DNA from: Streptomyces bikiniensis
GTDB lineage: Bacteria > Actinomycetota > Actinomycetes > Streptomycetales > Streptomycetaceae
Assembly: GCA_000716465.1 (NCBI GenBank)
Contig: JNWL01000003.1
Span: 1-64,000 of the forward strand
Direction: 5' to 3'
Length of the DNA stretch: 64,000 nt
Part shown: piece by piece, positions 47,917-56,751 of the stretch
Layout of the letters: the number at the start of each line of letters is the position of its first letter
Position numbering within the stretch: the first letter of the stretch is position 1
Notes under the pieces: generated by a model
The model's database searches: none
What the model was told of the DNA's origin: nothing
Seen by the model: the letters and a program-made list of their open reading frames with translations, nothing else
Translations under genes and position numbers: made by a program

Positions 47917-47924
47917 CGGCGGGC

Positions 47925-47969
47925 CCGCCCGGCTGCCGGGAGCCGAGCCGGCCCCCGGCAGCCGGGCGG
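47925..47969. terminator. terminator between cupin and dioxygenase genes
   Basis: A 16-bp stem (CCGCCCGGCTGCCGGG with its complement) and 13-nt loop lie between convergent genes, 8 nt after the cupin stop and 14 nt from the dioxygenase stop. Confidence 0.85.
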
Positions 47970-47983
47970 CCCGGCCTTCCCCC

Positions 47984-48967
47984 TCACTTCCCGGTCGCAC
48001 CGGTGGCCGGGGACGCCGCCGTGTCCGCCGTCGAGGCGCCGGAGGCGATGCCGAACGCCGGGTCCGGCACGGACTCGGGCGCGAGCAGCACCGAGGAGCG
48101 TCCGTCCACGCCGACCGGCACGTCGCCGTCGATGGTCACCCGGCGCAGCTTGCGGTCGTGCTCGTCGGAGTCGTCCACGCCGTAGTGCTGGGTGGCGCGG
48201 TTGTCCCAGATGGCGACGTCGCCGACCTGCCACTGCCAGCGGACGGTGTTCTCCGGGCGCTCGACGTGCCGCTGGAAGAGGGAGAACAGGTCGCGCGAGT
48301 CGGCGCCCGTCAGGCCGCTGATCCGCTGGACGAAGTTGCCGAGCAGCAGCGTCCGCTCGCCGGTCTCCGGGTGGACCCGCACGACCGGGTGCTCGGTCAG
48401 GAACTTCGTGGAGGAGAAGATCTCGCGGAAGCGCGCGAGCTGCTCGGGCAGGACGCCGGGCCGCAGGGCCGCGTAGTCGTAGTCGTTGGAGTGCACCGCG
48501 CGCAGGCTGTCGGCCAGCGCCCGCAGCGGCTCGGGAAGGCTCTCGTACGCGGTCGCCGTGTTCGCCCACAGGGTGTTGCCGCCGTACGGCGGGACGACGA
48601 TCGCGCGCAGGATCGAGAAGGCAGGGTAGGCCGGGACGAAGGTGACGTCGGTGTGCCACTGGTTGGCCCGGCCGCCGAAGTCCGAATCAATCGGCAGCGA
48701 GTAGCGGCCGTCGGCGGAGGGGACGGTCGGGTGGGCGACGGGGGTGCCGAGGAGCCGGCCGAAGGCCTCGTGGGCCTCCTCGTCCAGGTGGTCCTGGCCG
48801 CGGAAGAAGACGACCTTGTGTGCCAGGAGCGCGGCGCGGATCTCGGCGACGGCCTCGGCGGACAGGTCGCCGCCGAGTCGGACGCCGGAGATGACGGCGC
48901 CCAGGCGGCCGCCGACCTTCCGGACGGTGATCTGCCGGACGTCGGGGGAGGTGGTGGCGGTCGACAT
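47984..48967 (-). CDS. alpha-ketoglutarate-dependent sulfate ester dioxygenase (AtsK/TauD family)
   Basis: The product is 327 aa. The facial triad is His105 and Asp107 (NQWHTDVTF) with His261 ([10 protein letters not shown]); the 2-oxoglutarate-binding Arg is in [10 protein letters not shown]. The conserved [20 protein letters not shown] and [12 protein letters not shown] match AtsK/TauD enzymes, which release sulfite from taurine or sulfate from alkyl sulfates. Its position beside a sulfatase operon favours sulfate esters, though taurine cannot be excluded. A 330-nt leader precedes it, with a possible Cys-containing uORF and repeats. Confidence 0.92.
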   Translation of the reverse strand: MSTATTSPDVRQITVRKVGGRLGAVISGVRLGGDLSAEAVAEIRAALLAHKVVFFRGQDHLDEEAHEAFGRLLGTPVAHPTVPSADGRYSLPIDSDFGGRANQWHTDVTFVPAYPAFSILRAIVVPPYGGNTLWANTATAYESLPEPLRALADSLRAVHSNDYDYAALRPGVLPEQLARFREIFSSTKFLTEHPVVRVHPETGERTLLLGNFVQRISGLTGADSRDLFSLFQRHVERPENTVRWQWQVGDVAIWDNRATQHYGVDDSDEHDRKLRRVTIDGDVPVGVDGRSSVLLAPESVPDPAFGIASGASTADTAASPATGATGK

Positions 48968-49048
48968 GACGGGTCCTTTCGGGAGTCCGGGAGCGGGCCC
49001 GGGGGAATTAATCTCGGAGCGGAAGTAATGAGCCGACGGAAGGGCCGG

Positions 49049-49160
49049 GTCGGAGGTGTGCGCCCGCCCGGGGGTGCGCCCGCCGGATCGGAGGCATACG
49101 CCCGCGGAATCGGAGGCGTACTCCTGCGGAATCGGAGGAGCGCCCCCGCCGGTCCCCGGA
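49049..49160. repeat. degenerate 22-bp repeat array in the dioxygenase leader
   Basis: Units begin RTCGGAGG (49049, then about 49088, 49110 and 49132). The middle two, starting ATCGGAGGCRTAC and ending in GCGGA, are exactly 22 bp apart. The first unit is separated by extra sequence. They lie about 80-190 nt upstream of the dioxygenase start, within its transcribed leader. Confidence 0.7.
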
Positions 49161-49257
49161 GCGGGGCGAAGGGGCCGGCGCGGTACGGGGCGGGTCCGGC
49201 GGCGGCCGGGTCACGGGAGCGGAACCGGCGCACCGGTCGCGCGGAGGGTCGCGAGGG

Positions 49258-49299
49258 TCAGGCGCCGCGGGCGGCGGGACAGGAGGAGGTCGCGAACAT
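49258..49299 (-). CDS. candidate Cys-containing leader peptide (13 aa)
   Basis: The minus-strand ORF encodes MFATSSCPAARGA and ends well before the dioxygenase gene. A promoter-like TTGACG / GAGGCT pair places the transcript start at or next to its ATG, so it could be a leaderless uORF. It has one Cys codon and no HVDLCR motif, so the case is weaker than for the leader at 50861. Confidence 0.35.
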   Translation of the reverse strand: MFATSSCPAARGA

Positions 49300-49306
49300 G
49301 TCCCGG

Positions 49307-49336
49307 AGCCTCGCAGCGCCCGCCGTCGCGCGTCAA
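49307..49336 (-). promoter_or_regulatory. promoter of the dioxygenase gene
   Basis: On the minus strand the -35 is TTGACG (49336-49331), the spacer is 18 nt and the -10 is GAGGCT (49312-49307). TTGAC is the consensus for the main sigma factor; the -10 is imperfect. Confidence 0.45.
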
Positions 49337-49551
49337 GCGCCCGCCCGCTCCCCGAACCGTCGCCCCCGGTGGTTGAATCGGCGCCTGCCCGGTGCCGTCC
49401 GCCCGACCTCCCGCACCCCGTCGCACCCCCTTTGACCAGGGATGATCCCCTCCCGTTCGGAGGGCGCGGCCGACGCCGGGCGGCAGGTGGCGGCCGGGTC
49501 GGCGGCCGTCCGGGATTTCACACCGCCGCAACAGTGACCAGAGAGGCACCC

Positions 49552-50784
49552 ATGACCGCGACCACCCCGCACGGCCCCCGGATGGCGGGGGACGGCAGGC
49601 GCGAGGCGAACGCCGCCACCGTCCTGCGGACCGTCCTCGACCACGGACCCGTCGCCCGCAGCGCCGTCGCCCGGCTCTCCGGCCTCAGCCCCGCCGCCGT
49701 CTCCCGCCAGGCCACCGACCTCACCCGGCTCGGCCTCCTGCGCGAGCTGCCGGAACTCGCCGGGGGCGGGGGAGTGGGGCGGCCCCAGATCCCCGTCGAC
49801 CTGCACATCGGCGCCACCGGGGGACCCGTCGTCGGCGGTGTCCACCTCGGCGTCCCCGGTTCGACCTTCGCCCTCGTCGACCTGCGCGGCCGGGTCCTGG
49901 CCCGTCACACCCACGCGCACGAAGGCATCGCGCCCGACGCCCTGCCCGGGGAACTCGCCCGCGAACTGGGCGGCTTCCTCGACGCGCACGCCCGGGGCCG
50001 CCCCCTGCTCGGGGTCGGCGCCGCGATCGGAGGCTGGGTGGACCCCGCCGAGGGCGTGGTGGTCCGCCACGACGCCCTCGGCTGGCGCCGCCGGCCACTC
50101 GCCGCCGAACTCGCCGCCGGACTCGGCGGGCGCACCGTGCGCCTGGACAACCACGCCCGCTCCATCGCCCAGTCGGAGATCCTCTTCGGCCGGCCCGCCG
50201 CCCGCCGCAGCCTCGTGCACCTCTTCGTCGGCAACGTCGTGGACGCGGCCGTCGGACTCGCCGGGGTCGTGCACCAGGGGCCCGGGGCGGCGGCCGGCGA
50301 CGTGGCGCACCTGCCCGTCCCCGACTCCACGGCCCCCTGCCCGTGCGGGCGTTCGGGCTGCCTGGAGGCGACCGCCTCGAACACCGCCCTCGGACGCACC
50401 GCCGTGCGCCGCGGCATCGTGCCCGAGCCCGACACCTCCCTCGTGGTGGACGCGGCGGCGGCCGGGGACCGGCGCGCCGACCGGCTGCTGCGCGAACGGG
50501 CCCGCGCGGTCGGGCGCGCGGTCGCCCTCCTGCTCGACGTCCTCAACCCCGATCTGGTCGTCGTGACCGAGCAGGCCAGCGTCATCGAACCGGACTACCT
50601 GGAGGAGATCCGGGGCGCCGCGATCGACCTCTCGCACGTCTGCGGAGACCCCGAACGCATCGTCAGTCCACATGCCGGACCGGCCACGCTGCCCGTCGCG
50701 GCGGGCACGGTTCTGCTGAATCCCCTGTTCAGGAGGCCTCTTGAGACCCTTCAAGAGCTCCTGCCCGCAGGAGCGGGAGGGTGA
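49552..50784 (+). CDS. ROK family transcriptional regulator
   Basis: The product is 410 aa. The N-terminal winged HTH (TVLRTVLDHGPVARSAVARL, then SGLSPAAVSRQATDLTRLGL) precedes a ROK sugar-kinase-like domain with CPCGRSGCLEATAS, the zinc-binding CxCGxxGCxE motif, and LDVLNPDLVVV. ROK repressors usually sense sugars. Its place between the dioxygenase and the sulfatase operon suggests it controls uptake of a sulfated sugar or similar. The palindromes at 49439 and 50801 are candidate targets. Confidence 0.9.
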   Translation: MTATTPHGPRMAGDGRREANAATVLRTVLDHGPVARSAVARLSGLSPAAVSRQATDLTRLGLLRELPELAGGGGVGRPQIPVDLHIGATGGPVVGGVHLGVPGSTFALVDLRGRVLARHTHAHEGIAPDALPGELARELGGFLDAHARGRPLLGVGAAIGGWVDPAEGVVVRHDALGWRRRPLAAELAAGLGGRTVRLDNHARSIAQSEILFGRPAARRSLVHLFVGNVVDAAVGLAGVVHQGPGAAAGDVAHLPVPDSTAPCPCGRSGCLEATASNTALGRTAVRRGIVPEPDTSLVVDAAAAGDRRADRLLRERARAVGRAVALLLDVLNPDLVVVTEQASVIEPDYLEEIRGAAIDLSHVCGDPERIVSPHAGPATLPVAAGTVLLNPLFRRPLETLQELLPAGAGG

Positions 50785-50800
50785 GGTCGTCTCGGAATGC

Positions 50801-50842
50801 GGTCAACTCCGGTTGACCACTCCGCGAAGCCACTGCCATATT
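50801..50842 (+). promoter_or_regulatory. promoter and overlapping palindrome of the sulfatase operon
   Basis: The -35 is TTGACC (50813-50818), the spacer is 18 nt and the -10 is CATATT (50837-50842). The -35 is the right arm of the perfect inverted repeat GGTCAAC-TCCG-GTTGACC (50801-50818), so a bound regulator would block RNA polymerase. The start site should fall near 50850, about 10 nt before the leader peptide ATG. Confidence 0.7.
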
Positions 50843-50860
50843 GCTCCCGTGAATCCGGAC

Positions 50861-50932
50861 ATGCGCCTCATCTCCCGCAGGCACGTCGACCTCTGTCGAC
50901 AGGCCAGCGCGGTCTGTGCCGTCCGCGCCTGA
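50861..50932 (+). CDS. Cys-containing leader peptide (attenuator) of the sulfatase operon
   Basis: The 23-codon ORF contains RRHVDLCRQASAVC, closely matching the actinobacterial leader peptides found before sulfur-assimilation genes (RRHVDLxRV/A..A.C pattern). Cys codons are at positions 12 and 19. It starts about 10 nt after the predicted transcript start and ends 414 nt before the first transporter gene. Slow translation at Cys codons when cysteine is low is expected to favour read-through into the operon. Confidence 0.8.
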   Translation: MRLISRRHVDLCRQASAVCAVRA

Positions 50933-51346
50933 CCCCGGCGCCGGTCGTCGCACCGGCCGCACCGTTCCCGTACCGGTCCCGCCCGGACCGGGCCGCCCGC
51001 CGCACCTCCGTCACCGACGGCCGGCGAGCGCCCCGACGTTCCGGCCGCCGACCGGTCGTGCCACCACGGCCCCGTGACACGAAGGGCCCCAGGCCCTGAT
51101 CCGCCGGGCAGGACCCGGGCCCCCGCCGGTTCCGTGACCCCCGGCTCCCGCCGCTCACACCCTCCGTGACCCCGCGTCCGGTTCCGCGTACCCCCGTACC
51201 CGGTTCCGCGTCCTTCTCCTTCCTCCCGTTCTCCCTGTTCCTCCCGTTCCCACTGTTTCCCTGTTCCTCCCGTGGCTCCTTCCTTCCGCAGCGGAAAGAA
51301 TTCCGCGCGCCCGGCGGACCCCCACCCCTTTCACAGGCAGGCATCG
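50933..51346 (+). promoter_or_regulatory. long untranslated leader with C/T-rich, rut-like tract
   Basis: After the leader peptide, 414 nt are noncoding. Positions 51211-51287 are almost free of purines, with CTGTTCCTCCCGT repeated at 51235 and 51261. Such G-poor, C-rich single-stranded RNA is the type bound by Rho. The weak RBS AGGCAGG precedes the transporter ATG at 51347. No riboswitch fold was recognised. Confidence 0.5.
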
Positions 51347-52939
51347 ATGACCGAGCTGTACCCCACCACGCCCACCGCCCTCTCCCGGCGCACCACCCTG
51401 CGCGCCGCGGGCGGCGGCACCCTGCTGCTCGGGCTCGGCCTGGCGGGCTGCCGTTCGGCGGTCTCCGAGGCCGAGGCACCCGGCGCCGAGGCGACCGCGA
51501 AGCCCCGGCGCGGCGGCACCTTCACCGTCGCCGTCAACTCGGACTTCACGCCCAGCCTGCTCTTCGCCCAGAGCGGCCAGTCGCTCCAGCAGCGCCTGGT
51601 CTACAACACCCTCGTCCGCTACGACGACCGGCTGGAGCCGCAGCCGGAGCTCGCCACCTCCTGGGAGTACGCGAAGGACGGGCGCTCCATCACCCTCAAG
51701 CTGCGCACCGGCGTCACCTACCACGACGGGCGGCCCTTCACCGCCGACGACGTGATCTTCGCCGTGAAGAACCTCCAGAACCCGTTGCGCGCCGCCCAGT
51801 TGAGATCCACCGCCGCCGCGATCACCGGCTTCGAGAAGCGCGGCGACCACGAACTCGTCCTCAAGCTCGCCCACCCGGTCAACAACCTGTTCGACCTCTT
51901 CGAGTTCATGATCATCACCGACCGGAACAGCGTCGAGGACGCCGTCGCCGGCAGGAAGCTCAACGGCACCGGCCCCTTCAAGCTCACCAAGTGGAGCCCC
52001 GGCACCGGACTGAGCTTCACCCGCAACGAGAAGTACTGGCAGCCCGACCGCCCCTACCTGGACGCCGTCGAGTTCCGGGTCATCGCCCAGGCCGACGCCC
52101 TCCTCTCCTCCCTGCGCACCGGCCAGACCCAGCTCTCCTACGGCGTCCCCGGCCGGAACCTCGCCACCCTCGCCGCCGATCCCGAACTCGTCATCAGCGA
52201 GTACTCCACCGGCGGCGGCGCCCACTACCTCGGCGTCAACACCACCGTCGCCCCGCTGAACGACAAGACCGTCCGACAGGCCCTCGCCTGGGGCATCGAC
52301 CGCGAACGCATCCTCAAGCAGGTCCTCGGCGGCTACGGACTCGCCTCCGCCACCCCCTGGCCCAAGTCCTCGCCCGCCTTCAGCGAGGCCGCCCGCACCC
52401 ACTACACCCACGACCCCGGCAAGGCCCGCGAACTCCTCAAGTCCGCCGGCCACACCGGGCTCGACCTGCCGCTCCTCCACATCAACCTGCCCGGCGACAC
52501 CGCGGTGGCCGAGGCCGTCCAGTACGACCTCAAGCAGATCGGCGTCCGGGTCACCCTCGAACCCACCGACCCGGCCACCGCCCAGAAGAACCTCATCTCC
52601 CAGTCCATGCCCGGTCTCTGGACCATGAGCCACGGCTTCGCCCAGGTCCAGCCGTCCACCCTCGCCGTCAGCGCCTACCCCTTCAACGAGGCCAAGAACA
52701 CCTCCAGGTTCCGTTCCGCCGCCTACACCAAGGTCGTCCGCGAGGCCTGGACCACCCCCGGGACCGGCGCCCGCGCCAACGCCCTGCGGCAGCAGATCAC
52801 CGACACCCTCCTCGACGAGGCGTTCATCATCGACCTCGTCATCCGGGGCTCCGTCCAGGTCGCCGCCAAGAAGCTGCGCGGCGTCACCCTCAACAAGTTC
52901 TCCTACCTCAACCTCGACGACGCCCACCTGGCGGGCTAA
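51347..52939 (+). CDS. ABC transporter substrate-binding lipoprotein (SBP_bac_5 family)
   Basis: The product is 530 aa. The signal has twin Arg (LSRRTTLRAAGGG) and the lipobox LAGC with lipidated Cys35. The SBP_bac_5 fold follows: GGTFTVAVNSDFTPSLL, LEPQPELATSWEYAKDGRSI, TVRQALAWGIDRERILKQVL. The family binds peptides, nickel, opines and other large solutes. Because the operon encodes a sulfatase and its activator, the cargo is inferred to be a sulfated or organosulfur compound. It is the first gene after the long leader. Confidence 0.93.
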   Translation: MTELYPTTPTALSRRTTLRAAGGGTLLLGLGLAGCRSAVSEAEAPGAEATAKPRRGGTFTVAVNSDFTPSLLFAQSGQSLQQRLVYNTLVRYDDRLEPQPELATSWEYAKDGRSITLKLRTGVTYHDGRPFTADDVIFAVKNLQNPLRAAQLRSTAAAITGFEKRGDHELVLKLAHPVNNLFDLFEFMIITDRNSVEDAVAGRKLNGTGPFKLTKWSPGTGLSFTRNEKYWQPDRPYLDAVEFRVIAQADALLSSLRTGQTQLSYGVPGRNLATLAADPELVISEYSTGGGAHYLGVNTTVAPLNDKTVRQALAWGIDRERILKQVLGGYGLASATPWPKSSPAFSEAARTHYTHDPGKARELLKSAGHTGLDLPLLHINLPGDTAVAEAVQYDLKQIGVRVTLEPTDPATAQKNLISQSMPGLWTMSHGFAQVQPSTLAVSAYPFNEAKNTSRFRSAAYTKVVREAWTTPGTGARANALRQQITDTLLDEAFIIDLVIRGSVQVAAKKLRGVTLNKFSYLNLDDAHLAG

Positions 52940-52940
52940 C

Positions 52941-53885
52941 GTGCGCGGCTACCTCCTGCGGAGGCTCCCCTCCGCGCTCCTCGTCCTCCTCGTCGCCTCC
53001 TTCGCCGTCTTCGCCGTCCTCCGGCTCGTTCCCGGAGACCCGGCGGCCGTCCTCGCCGGACCCGACGCGAGCGCCGAGACCGAGGCCGCCATCCGGGCGC
53101 GCCTCGGCCTCGACGAACCCCTGCCCGCCCAGTACCTCCGCTGGCTCGGCGACCTCCTCACCGGCGACCTCGGACCGTCCTACGCCATCGGCGGGCAGAC
53201 CGCCGACCTCATCGGCGACGGACTCGGCGCCACCGTCGAACTCACCCTCGGCGCCCTGCTGTTCGTCGTCGTCCTCGGCGGCGCCTTCGGCATCCTCGGT
53301 GCCACCTCCCGCAACCGCTGGGTGAGCACCGCCGTACGGGTCCTCACCACCGGCGCCCTCTCCGTACCGCCCTTCGTCACCGGCGTCCTCCTCGTCCTCC
53401 TCTTCTCCGTCCTCCTCGGCGTCCTGCCCCCGGGCGGCCGCGTCCCCCTCCTCACCGCCCCCGACCTCGGCGTCCAGTACCTGCTGCTGCCCGCCCTCTG
53501 CCTCGCCCTGCCCAGCGCCGCCGTCCTCGGCCGCTACCTCAAGGACGGCATCGAACGCGCCCTCGGCGAGGACTACGTCCGCACCGCCACCGCCGCCGGC
53601 ATCGCCCCCCGCCGGCTGCTGTGGCGCCACGCCCTGCCGAACGCGCTCCCGCCCGTCGTCACCCTCCTCGGCATGCAGACCGGCAACCTCCTCGGCGGCG
53701 CCGTGCTCGTCGAGGCGATCTTCGCCTGGCCCGGCCTCGGCCAGCTCGCCGAACAGGCCCTGGTCCGCCGGGACTACCCCGTCGTCCAAGACCTCCTGCT
53801 CCTCCTCGTCACCGTCTTCGTCCTCGTCCAGCTGCTCACCGACCTCGTCCACGCCTGGCTCGACCCCCGGATCAGGTGGGAGTGA
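52941..53885 (+). CDS. ABC transporter permease (DppB-like)
   Basis: The product is 314 aa with six membrane helices. It opens with RGYLLRRLPSALLVLLVASF, typical of DppB/OppB proteins. The EAA loop is EDYVRTATAAGIAPRRLLWR with HALPNALPPVVTLLG. GTG starts 1 nt after the preceding stop with no separate RBS, so it is translationally coupled. It pairs with the next permease. Confidence 0.93.
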   Translation: MRGYLLRRLPSALLVLLVASFAVFAVLRLVPGDPAAVLAGPDASAETEAAIRARLGLDEPLPAQYLRWLGDLLTGDLGPSYAIGGQTADLIGDGLGATVELTLGALLFVVVLGGAFGILGATSRNRWVSTAVRVLTTGALSVPPFVTGVLLVLLFSVLLGVLPPGGRVPLLTAPDLGVQYLLLPALCLALPSAAVLGRYLKDGIERALGEDYVRTATAAGIAPRRLLWRHALPNALPPVVTLLGMQTGNLLGGAVLVEAIFAWPGLGQLAEQALVRRDYPVVQDLLLLLVTVFVLVQLLTDLVHAWLDPRIRWE

Positions 53886-53890
53886 CCGCC

Positions 53891-54748
53891 ATGACCGCCC
53901 TCACGAAGGCCGCGCCGCCCCTGGCGCGCCGGCCCCGCCACCCCTACCGGGCCGCCCTCGCCACCGGCCGGGGCCGCACCGGACTCGCCCTCGTCGGCCT
54001 GGTCGTCCTCGCCGGACTCCTCGCCCCGCTGCTCTCCGGCCACGGCCCCACCGACCAGAGCGCCCTGACGCTCGCCGGACCCGGCACCCCCGGACACCCG
54101 CTCGGCACCGACGACCTCGGCCGCGACCTGCTGTCCCGGCTGCTCCACGGCATCCGTGCCGACCTCGGCATCATCGCGGTCGCCGTGCCGCTCGGCGCGC
54201 TCCTCGGCTGCCTCTCCGCCCTGGCCGCCGCCGCCCACCCGATCGCCGACACCGTCGTCCAGCGCGCCTTCGACCTGATCCTGGCCTTCCCCGGACTGAT
54301 CCTGGCGCTCGCCATCACGGCGATCCTCGGCCCCGGCCGGCTGCCCGTGATCGCGGTGATCACCCTGGCCGAGATCCCCGTCTTCGGACGGCTGCTGCGC
54401 ACCGGGATCCTCGTCCAGCGCGGCCGGGAGTACGTGACGGCCGCCCGCGTCGGCGGCATCTCCGGCGGCCGGATCCTGACCCGGCACATCCTGCCCAACG
54501 CCGCCGACCCGCTCGTCGTCCAGATCGCCGTCTCCCTCACCGTCGCCGTCTTCATCGAGGGCGCCATGAGCTTCCTCGGCGTCGGCGTCCGGCCGCCCGA
54601 ACCCACCCTCGGCGCCGTCCTCAGCCAGGCCATGCCCTACCTGGCCCAGGCCCCGCACTTCGCCGTCGGACCGCTCGTGACCGTGACCGCGCTCGTCCTC
54701 GGCCTCTCCCTGGTGGCCGAGGCACTGAACCGGGAGATACGCCGATGA
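53891..54748 (+). CDS. ABC transporter permease (DppC-like)
   Basis: The product is 285 aa. It has the DppC-type motif GTPGHPLGTDDLGRDLLSRL and the EAA loop REYVTAARVGGISGGRILTR with HILPNAADPLVVQIA. ATG 53891 follows GGGAG at about 9 nt; GTG 53882, which overlaps the preceding stop, is an in-frame alternative. Its stop overlaps the ATPase start (ATGA). Confidence 0.92.
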   Translation: MTALTKAAPPLARRPRHPYRAALATGRGRTGLALVGLVVLAGLLAPLLSGHGPTDQSALTLAGPGTPGHPLGTDDLGRDLLSRLLHGIRADLGIIAVAVPLGALLGCLSALAAAAHPIADTVVQRAFDLILAFPGLILALAITAILGPGRLPVIAVITLAEIPVFGRLLRTGILVQRGREYVTAARVGGISGGRILTRHILPNAADPLVVQIAVSLTVAVFIEGAMSFLGVGVRPPEPTLGAVLSQAMPYLAQAPHFAVGPLVTVTALVLGLSLVAEALNREIRR

Positions 54749-56751
54749 CCGCCCCTCCGCTCCTCGAAGTCCAGGGCCTGGACGTGGGGTTCACCACCCC
54801 CGACGGCCGGCCCCTGCACGCCGTCCGGGACGTCTCCTTCACCCTCCGCAGGGGCGAGACGCTCGCCGTCGTCGGCGAGTCCGGCTCGGGGAAGTCCACC
54901 ACCGCCCTGGCCCTGCTCCGGATGCTCCCGGGCACCGGCCGGATCACCGGCGGCTCCGTCCTCCTCGACGGGGAGGACCTCGCCACGGCCGCGGAGGACC
55001 GGCTGCGGGAGGTGCGCGGCGCGCGGATCGGCATGATCTTCCAGGACCCGATGACGGCCCTGAACCCCGTCCTCAGCATCGGCCGCCACCTGGACGAGGT
55101 GCTCAGGGCGCACGGCGACCGTGACCGCACGGCCGTGAACGGCGCCGGTACCGGTACCGGCACCAGCGCCAGTACCGACGCCCGCGCCGGCACCGGCACC
55201 GGCGCCGACGGAACGGCCCGCCGCCGCAAGAGCACCCGCCCCGGCAAAGCCACCCCCTCCGGCAAGGCCGCCCGTCCCGGCAAGGCCGCCCGCCGTGCCC
55301 GCGCCGTCGAACTCCTGCGCCTCGTCGGCATCCCCGACCCCGAGCGCCGCCTGGACGACCACCCGCACCAGTTCTCCGGCGGTCAGCGCCAGCGCATCCT
55401 CATCGCCATGGCCCTCGCGGGCGAGCCCGACATCCTCCTCGCCGACGAGCCCACCACCGCCCTCGACGCCACCGTCCAGGACCAGATCCTCACCCTCCTC
55501 GGCGAGCTCACCCGTACCACCGGCACCGCCCTCGTCCTCATCACCCACAACATGGGCGTGGTCGCCCGCGCCTGCGAACGGGTCCTCGTCATGTACGGCG
55601 GCACCGTCGTCGAGGACGGTCCCACCGCCGAGGTCCTCGCCCGCCCCCGGCACCCCTACACCGCGGGCCTCCTCGCCGCCGTGCCCCGGCTCTCCGCGCC
55701 CTCCGGCACCCGCCTCACCGGCATCCCCGGCACCCCGCCCGACCTCTCCCTGCCCCTCGCCGGCTGCGCGTTCGCCGCCCGCTGCGCCCTCACCGAGGAC
55801 CGGTGCCGCACGACCGCGCCGCCGCTCGCCGCCCTCACCGACACCGTCCGCGCGGCCTGCCTGCCCGCCGCCGAACGCGCCGAGCCGCTGCCGCCGCCCC
55901 CGCCGCCCGCCCGGATCGACCGGCCCGCGCCCGGCGCCGTCGTCCTGGCCGCCGAAGGGCTCCGCAAGACGTACCGGGGCCGGGGCCGCCGCGCCTTCAC
56001 CGCCCTCGACGGCGTCTCCCTCACCCTCGCGGCGGGGGAGACCCTGGGCATCGTCGGCGAGTCCGGCTCCGGCAAGTCCACCCTCGCCCGGGTCCTCGCC
56101 CACGCCCACCCCTCCGACGGCGGCCGGATCCTCCTCGACGGAAAGGACGTCACCCGCCCCGGCCGCGCCGAGCTGCACGCCGTGCGCCGCCGCGTCCAGA
56201 TGGTCTTCCAGGACCCGTACGCCTCCCTCAACCCGCGCATGACCGTGGGAGAGATCGTCGCCGAGCCGCTGCGGGCCTTCGGAACCGTCGCCCCGGCCGA
56301 GCGGGCCGGCCGCGTCGCGGAACTGCTGCGCCTCGTCGGCCTCGACCCGGCCGCCGCCGACCGGCACCCGCGCTCCTTCTCCGGCGGCCAGCGCCAGCGC
56401 GTCGGCATCGCCCGCGCGCTCGCCCCGGAGCCGTCCGTCCTCATCTGCGACGAACCCGTCTCGGCCCTCGACGTCTCCGTGCAGGCGCAGATCGTCGGCC
56501 TCCTCACCGACCTCCAGCGCGACCTGGGCCTCGCCCTCGTCTTCATCGCCCACGACCTGGCCGTGGTCCGCCAGGTCAGCCACCGCATCGCCGTGATGCA
56601 CGAGGGCCGGATCGTGGAGACCGGCGCCGCCGACGAGCTGTGCGAGCGGCCCCGCGACCCCTATACCCGCGCGCTGCTCGCCGCCGCGCCCGAACCCGTA
56701 CCGGTCACGGCCGCGCCCGTGCCCGCCGCGGCGGAGGCGGTGTCCGCGTGA
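54745..56751 (+). CDS. fused double ABC ATPase (DppD-DppF type) with low-complexity insert
   Basis: The product is 668 aa and has two complete ATPases in one chain. NBD1 has Walker A GESGSGKS (44-51), Q-loop [10 protein letters not shown], signature SGGQRQR (211-217), Walker [13 protein letters not shown] and the oligopeptide C-motif with [17 protein letters not shown]2 repeats [40 protein letters not shown] and [11 protein letters not shown]. Unusual is residues 125-183 (55117-55293): Gly/Thr/Ala repeats then Lys/Arg/Pro/Gly, inserted in the helical domain before the signature. The ATG overlaps the preceding stop. Confidence 0.94.
   Translation: MTAPPLLEVQGLDVGFTTPDGRPLHAVRDVSFTLRRGETLAVVGESGSGKSTTALALLRMLPGTGRITGGSVLLDGEDLATAAEDRLREVRGARIGMIFQDPMTALNPVLSIGRHLDEVLRAHGDRDRTAVNGAGTGTGTSASTDARAGTGTGADGTARRRKSTRPGKATPSGKAARPGKAARRARAVELLRLVGIPDPERRLDDHPHQFSGGQRQRILIAMALAGEPDILLADEPTTALDATVQDQILTLLGELTRTTGTALVLITHNMGVVARACERVLVMYGGTVVEDGPTAEVLARPRHPYTAGLLAAVPRLSAPSGTRLTGIPGTPPDLSLPLAGCAFAARCALTEDRCRTTAPPLAALTDTVRAACLPAAERAEPLPPPPPPARIDRPAPGAVVLAAEGLRKTYRGRGRRAFTALDGVSLTLAAGETLGIVGESGSGKSTLARVLAHAHPSDGGRILLDGKDVTRPGRAELHAVRRRVQMVFQDPYASLNPRMTVGEIVAEPLRAFGTVAPAERAGRVAELLRLVGLDPAAADRHPRSFSGGQRQRVGIARALAPEPSVLICDEPVSALDVSVQAQIVGLLTDLQRDLGLALVFIAHDLAVVRQVSHRIAVMHEGRIVETGAADELCERPRDPYTRALLAAAPEPVPVTAAPVPAAAEAVSA

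Larger units (their letters stand above)
48968..49551. other. 584-bp divergent region between dioxygenase and ROK genes
   Basis: On the minus strand it contains the dioxygenase promoter, a candidate 13-aa leader and a 22-bp repeat array. On the plus strand it holds TTGACC (49432-49437) and the palindrome GGGATGATCCC (49439-49449), a possible promoter and operator for the ROK gene. No longer gene is supported. Confidence 0.55.
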
